Below are positions 45,607-54,593 of a DNA stretch of 64,000 bases, one piece after another; within the stretch, counting starts at the first letter, position 1, and each line of letters begins with the position of its first letter. A model generated the notes under the pieces. That model worked only from the letters and a program-made list of their open reading frames with translations, had not been told where the DNA came from and searched no databases. The DNA comes from Magnaporthiopsis rhizophila (lineage: Eukaryota > Ascomycota > Sordariomycetes > Magnaporthales > Magnaporthaceae), in the NCBI GenBank assembly GCA_003049465.1, contig PYSS01000001.1, positions 419,646 through 483,645 of the forward strand, in the 5' to 3' direction. The position numbers and the translations under genes were made by a program.

Positions 45607-47431
45607 ATGGCAGACGGACAAGGGACGGCAGCAAGCACCGCAACGGAGGACAAGTTTTGCGCTCCCGAAAACAAAGCCTTTTACGACAGCGCGCCGTACC
45701 AGGCTCTCGACAAGGAAGCACGGGAGGTACGAATAGTCGCCTTGTGCCCCGCCCAGTCAAGCCACGAACGGCTCGAGCTCGGACTGAAGGATAAGGTGCC
45801 CGCTCGCGTCCTTGGATAAAGGCACCATTGCGGTCTCGTACGCGGCCGGGGATCATGACCAGACCGAAGTCGTCCGCGTGTCTGCCGGCGACAAGGTTTT
45901 GGATTTCAACGCATTTGGCACGCTTGCGAGGGCGCTGCGGGCCATCCGGACCCTCAAGTACGGCGCGGGCGCGACGCCGGACACCGAATGCTACGTCTAG
46001 GCCGATCAGATTTGCATTAACCAGTCGGACCCTACCGAGCGTGCTTACCAAGTGAACTTTATGCGAGAGATATACCAGGCAGTCGGCACCACCATCATCT
46101 ATCTTGGTGAGGACAATCACGACGGACGGGGGCTGGCGTACGTCAAGTCCCTTTACGACTATGCCCACGAGGAAATCAAGCGCGTGGGTGGCATGAATGA
46201 CGGAGGGCAGGCTAAAAGAGTTCTCGATCACGTTGCCGAACGGGTCTTGGACCATGTGAGGAACCACGACGGCGCCAAGGACTGGTGGGCTATATCTGCC
46301 CTCTTCGAAACACCGTGGTGGACGCGTGGATAGATTTTCCAGGAAGCCATTGTGTCGGCCAATGCGACCGTGCTCCACGGCTCCTCCACCATGGACCTCG
46401 ATAATTTCTGTATCGCTATCATAGCGTTCCCTCACGTCATCCGCAGCCTGGTGTGCGAGGTGGTTGACATCATAAGGGGCTCGGCCGAGGCCGCTGCTGA
46501 CGGATCTCTGCTTGACTTGATGCAGGGGGTTTTCGATATGCCCCGTTTGCGCGATTTATCTTCACGGCCCGGCGTGAGTGGCACTCGAGAGGATGCGTTC
46601 CGTTTGACAATGTCAAGTCCGTCCTGCGTCACGCCAGGACGTGTGAGACGGGAGACCCTCGTGACGGGGTCTACGCATTCATCGGCCTGACGGACCCGGC
46701 ATACAACATCCAGGCAAACTACAAGATCCCGGGCCGAGGAGGTGTTCACGAATGCGGCCGCATGCATCATTTAAAAAGGAAAGGAGCCCGGAGGTTGTAC
46801 TTGACGCAACGGACGACCACGAGATGCCGAACTTGCCTTCGTGGGTGCCAGATGGGCCTCGCCAAGTCAAACTGAGAGCTTTTCCCAAGAGGGGTTTTCA
46901 GCCTCAGGTGGCCACCCGATCCAGGTGGAAATTGCCTTCCCAAGAGCCTCATCTGAGTTTTGCGGCCGCGTTCTCCGGATCCAAGTCCGCTGGCTCGACA
47001 GGCTGCCTGAGCCCGACCGCGTTGTTCGGGTCCTGAAGAAAGGGCGGTCAGAGCGCGACGCATTGGCGGATACCCCCTTGGCTAATATCTCTGGTGAAAA
47101 GACCAACGACGATATGCAGCTGGTATCGGAGGCAGAAATGGCTTCGTTTAATGAGCGCGCTCAGGGGAGTGAGCGGATGGTGGAAATCTGGGGAAAGTTT
47201 TCGTGCTACCGTGTTGCCGAAGGCGGCTACATAGTATACACGCAGTCCAAAGCCCAACTCGGTGACTACCTGTGTGTTTCCTTGGGGGCTTCGTCTCCAA
47301 TGGTACTGCGAAAGGAAGGCAAATACTTCAGATTCATTGGGCAAGCTTATGTGGTTGGGCTGATGCGCGGAGAGGAGATGGAGCTATGGGGAAGGGGGCT
47401 ATTCCCTTTTCAAACTGTCGATCTCGTGTAA
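45607..47431 (+). pseudogene. HET-domain pseudogene
   Basis: Pieces of a HET-domain protein lie in order but in changing frames. The start is MADGQGTAAS. A frame change falls near 45795-45812, just before the segment SLDKGTIAVSYAAGD that corresponds to the domain's SY-W-GD motif. TAG at 45998-46000 stands where the domain normally has a Trp before DQICINQSD. A second TAG at 46331-46333 stands where the Trp before IFQEA belongs. A frame change near 46600 leads into CETGDPRDGVYAFIGL. Another precedes NLPSWVPDG near 46825, and a further one leads to the C-terminal part ending at 47431. Both TAGs could come from TGG by a TpG-to-TpA change, as repeat-induced point mutation makes. With two nonsense codons and at least three frameshifts it is not functional as one protein. 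Confidence 0.85.
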
Positions 47432-47745
47432 CTAATTCAGTTGTTTCTCACATTGGATCTGAAAGCCGGCATCATCGAGCATCGGGCAAGGGTATATACC
47501 GTCTGTGCGTTCACCAAGAGGCGGACACATTGACATCTGCTCTCCCCCGCCCTGATACGCCCCGAATGCCCAATCGCTCCCGGAGCCGGATCGACGGCCA
47601 GCTTGTTGAAAATCCCCGACCTATCGTTCCCGGGCGTATCCAAAACCGATCCCCCAACCTTTCAGTTTATTCCAGCCCACGCAACGTTGAGGAATTCCGC
47701 GGTAGCCAGGCCTCATCCAAGAAACAAAAGGAAAACAAAAAGCTC

Positions 47746-47775
47746 ACTCGACTGCCCTTTAAGGGGGAGTCGAGT
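47746..47775. repeat. 30-bp near-perfect palindrome
   Basis: The outer arms actcgact and agtcgagt are perfectly complementary, and 13 of 15 base pairs match over the full length around a central tttaa. Confidence 0.85.
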
Positions 47776-47891
47776 TACGAAAACCCCACTTTTTGGAGGT
47801 TTTACTTCGGTAGCTCTAAAGTCGCCGTCAACGAACGGATTCGAATCAGCGAGCTTGGGGTTTTCTTGGCCCTCACCCGTGGAAGAAGGTT

Positions 47892-47912
47892 GTGGTGTTT
47901 TTTTAACACCAC
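47892..47912. repeat. Perfect 8-bp hairpin with T5 loop
   Basis: Arms gtggtgtt and aacaccac are exact inverted copies around a five-T loop. Confidence 0.85.
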
Positions 47913-48015
47913 GGTTGTACCCGTTCAGCCACCCGGTTTGCTGCTGTGAGCTGTTAACAATCTGACCACGGTCGGGGCATATAAGGGCAGTAGGTGGTTC
48001 AAAGGAAGCAGAAAG

Positions 48016-48042
48016 GGGAAAAAAAAAAAAAAAAAAAAAAAA
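48016..48042 (+). repeat. Poly(A) tract
   Basis: An A run of about 25 bases in the block downstream of the HET pseudogene. Confidence 0.9.
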
Positions 48043-48732
48043 GTACCGGCTGAGGCCCGCTTTGCCAGTTCCGAATCGGCTGTGATCAAAGCCTCGGCAC
48101 ATACATCTGGTCATCTTGGCGCCGGCAATATCCGTATACGGTGGCTGTGCCACCAGTGCGGGCGAGACTTCTGTTGACGTTTATATCGGTGAATACACTC
48201 GGCCTCTTGACCTCTCGAGGTTGCTCCGTTTTATGGTGTGATCAAACACGCTAAAAGGCCGTCAATGGGAATGCTTGTCTTCTGCCACCCTCAATGGATA
48301 CCAGCAAGTCTTGGGACCTGTTTTTCCGGCGTCACCCTCATCCGGGTGCGGGCAATATGGAAATTTCGGTTCTCGGCCGTCAAGCCAATATCAACAACCG
48401 CAAACCAGCCCTTAAATGGTTTAACTAGGGGAAATCCGACAGGATCCCGTGTATTCCAGTGGGTATGGTCGTATGTGGCAGGAGCTGCCAGTACCGTGAT
48501 TGACATGCCCCGTCATTGTCGCGTTCAAAGACATGGCAGAGCCAGCAACACAAGTCTTGAGGGCGACAGTTTTCCCATGGCGGCGAGGACCTAGCAAGAA
48601 AGGATGAGAACAAGACATGACCCTATCAAAAACCACCCTTCCCATTTGCGCCGTGACCCCTGATTCTCAAACCCGTATCCCATTTGACATGTTCCAGTAT
48701 GCATCGCAATCTGCCTATTATCGTTCCATCGT

Positions 48733-50053
48733 TTAGCCTCGCTTCCGGAGCACACGGCCTGTGCCAGTCGTCGTAGCAGTAGATGTCGGTGCCGCTGCCG
48801 CCTTGGCAGGAGCCTTGCGGGTAGTCGCTCCAGCAACCCCCTTCTTGATGGTGCCCATAACCGTCCGCTTGGGGACTGCGGCGGCAGCGGCAGTCCTGGC
48901 GGGCGCAGTCGTCGCGCCAATCCTTTTCCTCACAACCGTCGAGGTGCTCCCATCGCTGGACTCGCTGACGCCGCTAACTCTCCGCGCAGTCCGCGATGGG
49001 GCCCCAGCCCGTGCCGTTGCCGCTGCCGTCGTGGCCGTGGCACCACGCCGTGTCCTCGGAGCAGCCGAGGCGGAGCTGGCGGTCGAGGACGTGGTCGTTT
49101 TACGCGTCGCGGCTGCGGCTCTGGTTGATCGGGCCTTCTCCACCATGTTGCTGATCAGGGTGCCTCCAGACGGCTTCTTCACTGGTGATGGCGGGCGGGA
49201 CACCTGAACCTGAGGCTTTGGTGGAGATGCCGGCGCAGTGGACGCGGCGGTGACGATGCCTCTCTTACGGGGGGCAATCCTCGTGTTAGAAGACGTCGGC
49301 GACAGGACCTGGGATGGGTTGTGCATGACGTCTGGTGCTGGAGACGCGCGTATGCGCTTCTTCGGGCTGTTGATATCCATGTTCTCTTTGTTGCCGCCAG
49401 CAATCTCGTCACTGTTTATTCAAGTGTCAGCACTAAGCTTTTTGACATGCGGGTCAAAAGATCAAGGTGGCTACCAACCTGGTCCGCTTTGGTGGCCTGC
49501 CGGGGCCACGCGACACGGGGGCGACTAATGCGGAGGTGTAGGACGCGGTGGTCTTGGGCCTGACATCCTTCTCAGGGACGGGAGGCGGTCGCTGGGAGGT
49601 CGTGGTGGACTTTTGAGGAGCACTGCCCGAGTATTTGTTCATCAGGTCTCCCATCTTGGCCCTGCGCAAGGCCATTGGGATGCGGTTGACGCGTATCTCG
49701 ATGCGCGTCCGCAGACCCTGAGCCTGCAGGTTGTACTGTGCCCTCAGTTTTCTGGCGCGCTCGGTGACTAGTGTGAGGCTCGCATGTTAGCCTCGACGTG
49801 TTCCCCATCTCTGGATACGCGTCCAGATGCAGCGGCGCATACCCTCGAGCTGTAGGTTATCGATGAGGGCCTGCTTCTGGGCCAGGCTGATGCCAATCTT
49901 CCTCCGTTTTATGGGGCTCCCTCTGGTGGGAGTGCGGACTGGGCTGGCCGACTTGGTGGGAATCCTCTCATCTGCCGTCTCTGGCGTGCCGGGTGTTTCG
50001 TCTACGGCCATCATCTCCGACTTGCGCTTCCTACCTCGTCCAGCTGGCGCCAT
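48733..50053 (-). CDS. Borealin N-terminal domain protein (Nbl1-like, chromosomal passenger complex)
   Basis: Minus-strand exons 50053-49843, 49767-49479 and 49411-48733 join in phase to 392 residues. The segment AQKQALIDNLQLE, continuing in exon 2 as TERARKLRAQYNLQAQGL and RIEIRVNRIPMALRRAKMGD, is the helical borealin N-terminal domain. That domain bundles with survivin/Bir1 and INCENP/Sli15 to place Aurora kinase at centromeres. The rest is a long basic, Ala/Thr/Pro-rich tail with repeated SP and TP sites (SPKKR, ASPPKP, PPSPVKK), plausible mitotic-kinase targets; that role is inferred. Yeast Nbl1 is only the short domain, so the tail is a filamentous-fungal extension. The second intron uses a GTTGGT donor. 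The gene faces away from RPN10. Confidence 0.82.
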
Positions 50054-50716
50054 GGTTTTCGCGGGTGGTCGCGTCGCGAGTGAGTGAGAGGTTGCAGCTG
50101 TTGACAAATGGGGAGTTCGGCCACAATTTACGCTCGTTGCCGAAGCGGTGGTGGTGAATGAAGGGAGGGCTGCTCTGACTGATTGTTGCGTGAGGAGATG
50201 GAGGCTGGCGGGATGATAAATCGCTAGTATGGGTATTGCATATTGTTGTTGACGTGACCGTACCTCCGATATAAACAAACCGCACCGAGTGGGTTGTTTC
50301 AGGGGCCCACTCTTGTTTGTGGAGCAAGCCACTCCAGCTCGTCCATTGCCCGCCACCTTTGCCGGGTATGCTCCTTGGCCGGGACCCACACTGGCCGTGC
50401 GCTCCAACCTGTGCCAGGCTGAAGCCCGTTACGAATTTGGCTTGCAGGGCTGGGCAAGCTGTGAAGCTTCGTCCGCCATCAACAAGTCGACACCTACACC
50501 TTGTGCACGCCAGCCCCGCACAGCTCACCTCTCAAAACGTCCCCGTGGCCGGCCCATCTTCGTATCGAAAACCGCATACGCATATCCTGCTGGCCCGGCG
50601 GAGCTAAGCTTGCTCGCTCGCTCCGAAGCATCGACCACATCGCCCGCGAGCCCAGGAACCAGACCAGAGTCGCCAAGCCCAACGACAAGCGACCTGCAGA
50701 CCACCGACCGCCCAAG
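50054..50716. other. Bidirectional promoter region, Nbl1-like gene and RPN10
   Basis: A 660-base spacer between divergent genes, with no separate gene visible. Confidence 0.6.
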
Positions 50717-51733
50717 ATGCCTCTCGAAGCGGTGATGCTCGTGGTGGACAACAGCGAGAGCAGTCGCAATGGAGACTACACGCCAACCCGCTTCGACGCC
50801 CAGGCCGATGCTGTTAACGTCATCTTCCAGCACGTCATTTCGGGCAACCCAGAGTCGTCGGTCGGCCTGATGAGCTTGGGAGGCAAAGGCCCCGAGGTCC
50901 TAGTGACCCTGACGACAGACCAAGGAAAGATCTTGGAGGGCCTGCACCGCACCAGGAAGAAGATACACGGCACCTCCCACTTGGCCACCAGCATCCAAGT
51001 TGCAAGTGTGAGTCTGAACCAAAACGTGCCTTGGATCATGGATACTGCGCCAGAACATCGCAACCCAAAGCAGACAAGAAGATGCTAACCCTTGCCATCC
51101 TTCCTCCAGCTGGCGCTCAAGCACCGTCAGAACACGACCCAACGCACCCGCATAGTCGCCTTCGTCTGCTCGCCCGTCGACGACGAGGAGAAGGCGCTGG
51201 TGCAGCTGGCGGGCAAGCTCAAGAAAAACAACGTGACTGTTGACTTTGTGCTGTTTGGCGATCTGGACGACGAGACGAGGAGCAAGCTGCAGGCGTTCAA
51301 CGAGAAGGTCAAGAACAACGAGGGCAACAGCCACCTGGTGGTGATCCCGCCGTCGGGTAACCTTCTCAGCGACCAGCTGATTGCGACCCCCATTTTTGGC
51401 GAGAGCGCCGCCGCCGCCTCGGCTGCGGGGATGGGCGGCGGCTCCGGGGGCGGAGGCGGTGGCGACGGCGGCGAGTTCGGCGAGCTAGGCTTTGATCCCG
51501 CCGCCGACCCGGAGCTCGCGCTTGCGCTGCGCATGAGCATGGAGGAGGAGAACGCGCGCCAGGAGAAACGGGCCAGGGAGGAGGCCGAGGCCGCCGCCAA
51601 GGCGTCGCTCGAGTCGGTCGAGGAGCAGGACGAATCGGCGCCCCTGCTCGACAAGGCCAGCGGGAGCAAAAACAAGAAGGACGACGATAAGGGCGGAAAG
51701 TCGGGCGAAGGCGACAAGATGGACACATCATAA
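50717..51733 (+). CDS. RPN10: 26S proteasome regulatory subunit RPN10 (ubiquitin receptor)
   Basis: Binds polyubiquitin and bridges base and lid of the 19S particle. Exons 50717-51007 and 51110-51733 give 304 residues. The von Willebrand A domain (about residues 1-190) starts with the hallmark PLEAVMLVVDNSESSRNGDY and includes SVGLMSLGG and SHLATSIQVAS. A Gly-rich linker leads to one clear ubiquitin-interacting motif, DPELALALRMSMEEE, near residues 230-245. The tail is charged and Lys-rich, ending KMDTS. The join at the intron restores the SLALKHR segment found in all orthologues. Family identity is certain. Confidence 0.95.
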
Positions 51734-52082
51734 GGGGGAAGCGCGCTGGCGCCCTTGGCTACGAGGCACGTCACCCCGCCTTCGCCTTTTTCACAGCCCG
51801 CCGCCGCCACTGTTTTAATAGTCTCAATCTCTCTTATGCTGGGCGTTTTGCTACTGGTGCTGCTCTTAGACTATTAGACTTGGTCCCACCTACCATACAT
51901 GGATGTGGCACCGGCTATGGAGGGAGAAAGGGACCGGCGCTGATGTCTTCCGCTCTCGGTCTGTCTAATTTACGCTGATGATACAAAGAAATAAACACAA
52001 TACACGCTACCTGGACTGTTTGTCGGACGGTTCTCGGGTATAAAACTAGTCCCAAGCACAGCCTCTCCCCCTGCCCAGCCTG
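51734..52082. other. Intergenic between convergent RPN10 and TRS23
   Basis: About 350 bases holding both 3'UTRs. Nothing else is seen. Confidence 0.6.
51990..51995 (+). terminator. AATAAA polyadenylation-like signal
   Basis: An exact AATAAA about 260 bases after the RPN10 stop codon, before the convergent TRS23 gene ends. Confidence 0.4.
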
Positions 52083-52772
52083 CTACCGGTTGTTGATCTC
52101 CCTAACATACGAGTAAAGCTTGCGCTCAAACATCTCGCAACGCACCGGCATCTCCAGCTGATAAAAGGGGTTCTTCATGACGTAGTCAGTGTAGAGGTCG
52201 TATATCCTCCTGATGGTGACGTCGACGTTGGCCTGTGTGGTGTCGGTGAAGAGCAGGAACTTGGTGCCCGTGAGCGTGTTGAAGCACTGCATCCGGAAGT
52301 TCTCCGTCTCCAGGACCTCGAGGCCGCCAGGAGGCTCGGGACGGTTTGGCATCTGTCCCGGCGCTGCGCCCTGTTGCTGCTGTTGTTGCTGTTGTTGCTG
52401 TTGGGCGAGCTGGCCCTTCAAAGGGTGTAGCCTCGCTGTGATGGCATGGATGCTGCCGTCGTGTTTTGTTTGTGGTAAGCCCAAGGTTATCATCTAAGTG
52501 AGGAGACAGAGGAAGCAAGATAGGCTATGGGCAGCATGACCGCAAACAGGCCCGCGCACTCACCCGTGAAAAGTGCCGGCCAGGACGAGATAATCGTTGG
52601 TTGAGAGTGTATTCAAGCCGCCCTCATGAAAGGTTCGGTTGAAGATCAAGCCGCCGGCCTTGTTGATGATGATGAGCGCGAAGACCACCCTATTGGTTGT
52701 TGAGCGACGGTTAGCAACCGGGCGTCTGGGTGTTTTATTATATGATTATCTTGTTCGATGGGGCGACGACAT
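52083..52772 (-). CDS. TRS23: TRAPP complex subunit Trs23 (TRAPPC4, sybindin-like)
   Basis: A core subunit of the TRAPP tethering and Rab-GEF complexes of the Golgi. Minus-strand exon 2 is 52689-52564 and exon 3 is 52452-52083. They encode VVFALIIINKAGGLIFNR, TNDYLVLAGTFHG and then IHAITARLHPL, with the longin-fold ending FYQLEMPVRCEMFERKLYSYVREI. The acceptor before exon 2 leaves a single G before GTG, so the start codon must be split as AT|G. The only AT followed by GT nearby is at 52772-52771, with a weak GTCGTC donor and a CTAAC branch. That gives 165 residues in phase. A Gln run of about 11 (52373-52405) is inserted after the first strands. The first two bases are the least certain part. 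Confidence 0.82.
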
Positions 52773-53374
52773 GCATTATGATGAAGATGAAGATGAGGAT
52801 GAGGATGAGGATAGCGTTTTCGTTCTCTCAAACTCAGCCTCAGCCTCCAACGAGAGCTGTCTCTGAGGCGCACAAACAAGGCCGCATGGGCTTCTCACGG
52901 GGAACGTGAGGGTACGTATTTCGCGGCAGCCTCTTGTTTGTTTTATAAATATTCATCGAGTGTGCGCCTAGTTGGTACACTAAGTGTTGGTGATCTTGAA
53001 GCTGCCCCTCGAGTCTCAGTGATGAGGCAGGCAAACAGACCTCCAATCGCCCACGCACCCGAAAAGTGGAGTCCATTCCAACGAGGCCCCACCACTTTCT
53101 AGTCACGGCCTTGCGCTGAATAGCCTCGATTGAATCGCCATCAACAAAAGGCACCGACACCTCCAGCTCTTCCGCCCGCGCCTTTCGTTCAAGCTTGCCT
53201 CCGGCCCGTCGGCGCTTGCTATCCCCGAGCCTCCCGCGCTCGAGTCCTACCCACTCGCGATCGCCAACCTTCCCCCCCCGGGGACCCCTTTCGATCGACC
53301 GCGCGCGGCAGGCAGGCAGGCTTCAGAAAAAAAAAAAAACACCAACCAGCCAGGTCGTCGTCCCGTCGAAAAAG
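52773..53374. other. Bidirectional promoter region, TRS23 and RPB4
   Basis: About 600 bases between divergent genes. It contains the GATGAR repeat and an A run at 53328-53339 shortly before the RPB4 start. No gene is supported. Confidence 0.6.
52779..52811 (+). repeat. GATGAA/GATGAG hexamer repeat
   Basis: About five tandem copies of a gatgaa/gatgag unit, just upstream of the proposed TRS23 start on the other strand. Confidence 0.8.
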
Positions 53375-54010
53375 ATGGCGCAGAGGCACCAGACCTCACG
53401 GCCGAAGCCGCCGCCGCCGGGCGAGGAGGAGGCTGGCGCGGTGCTGAAGCTGGGCGAGTTCGAGGGCGTCGAGACGCTGAGCCTGTCGGAGGCGTCGCTG
53501 GTCATCAACGCGCTCATGGCCAAGCGCCGCAACGAGCGCAAGAACGTGAACGAGACCGAGTACGGTTTATCCTTTTCTGTTGGTCCATACCTATGTGGGT
53601 GGAATGCGAGCAGCGCTAGTCTGACCGTTGCTACTCGGATCGCTGTAGGGTTCTTCACAAGACCATCGACTACCTGGACGCGTTCGCCCGGTTCAAGCAG
53701 AAGGAAAACGTCGAGGCTGTCGAGCGGCTGCTGTCTGCGCGACCCGAGCTTACAAAGTTCGAGCGCGCCGCGCTGGGTATGGCGTTTCCCTTTTCCCTTC
53801 GGCGTGCGCGATCACATACGTCTTTGTTGTCCTTTCCAACAGTCCTTTTTCTGTTATCACCGCTAATACGTGGTCTCTGCTGCCTTCCCAGGATCTCTTT
53901 GTCCCGAAACGGCCGAAGAGGCCAAGCGGCTGATCCCGTCACTCAAGGACAAGTTCAACGACCTTGACCTCGACGACCTCCTCGAGGAGATGGGCAAGCA
54001 CCAGGGCTGA
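53375..54010 (+). CDS. RPB4: DNA-directed RNA polymerase II subunit RPB4
   Basis: With Rpb7 it forms the stalk of RNA polymerase II and takes part in initiation and mRNA decay. Exons 53375-53559, 53649-53776 and 53892-54010 give 143 residues, the short form usual outside yeasts. Exon 1 reads LKLGEFEGVETLSLSEASLV and AKRRNERKNVNETE. The donor GTACGG inside GAG splits that Glu codon, and exon 2 continues VLHKTIDYLDAFARFKQKEN. The third exon gives CPETAEEAKRLIPSLKDKF and the end LDDLLEEMGKHQG. A donor two bases downstream looks possible but breaks the phase. Identity is secure. Confidence 0.93.
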
Positions 54011-54593
54011 GTGGAACAGACGCTTGGGGGAGCCAAAGGTCTGCGGCCAAAGGTTGATGATTTACAGGTGCAAACGACACGTAGAAACCAAAGAAGTCTG
54101 CATCTTTTTTTTCCCGGGAAATCGAGGCAGGTGGCTTCCCCATATTCTGCCGGGCCTCGCCCCTATTCGTTTTTTTTTTTTTTTTTTTCCCGCTTTCTCT
54201 TTTTCTGCACGCTGATTATTGTTTGTCTGCATGGGCGGCGTACTATAGGAATGCTGTGACGCTATTTAGAGCGTATCTGAATACCCAAATACACTAGAGA
54301 CGAAGCCGATCAAGGTACGAATCACCATGTGAATGCGGTTTATCTGACAAGCTTCCGCGGCTCTAATGTTTTGCATTGCCCTCGCTGTGGGTTGATACCT
54401 GAACGTGCTTTTGTTTTGTGCCTGGGTCATCCTCCTCAGGCGTATCCCTTGACATACGGTATGGTATCTTAAAGGCGAAGATGAAAACGCCGGTTAAGGA
54501 AAGAAGAGAAAAACGGTACTGCAAAAGGCCAAACAACAGAAAAACAGAAAGACGGTGGAAAATATACATGCAGAAAGCGCAACAGCTGCCAAA
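54011..54593. other. Intergenic between convergent genes
   Basis: About 580 bases with a T run at 54169-54188. It holds the 3'UTRs of RPB4 and the membrane-protein gene. Confidence 0.6.

Larger units (their letters stand above)
47432..48732. other. Structured intergenic block, right border of the HET region
   Basis: No gene is supported. The block contains a 30-bp imperfect palindrome (47746-47775), a hairpin with an 8-bp perfect stem (47892-47912), A-box-like and B-box-like motifs on the minus strand (47921-47931 and 47837-47847), and a poly(A) run. These may be remains of a small repeat. Confidence 0.5.

Noticed and set aside
45173..46435. 420-codon open frame on the minus strand
   Set aside because: It is antisense to the HET pseudogene, whose pieces carry recognisable motifs; the minus-strand product shows none.
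45812..46690. Separate small genes within the HET pseudogene
   Set aside because: These frames line up in order with one HET protein and are divided only by nonsense codons and frameshifts, so they are pieces of one broken gene.
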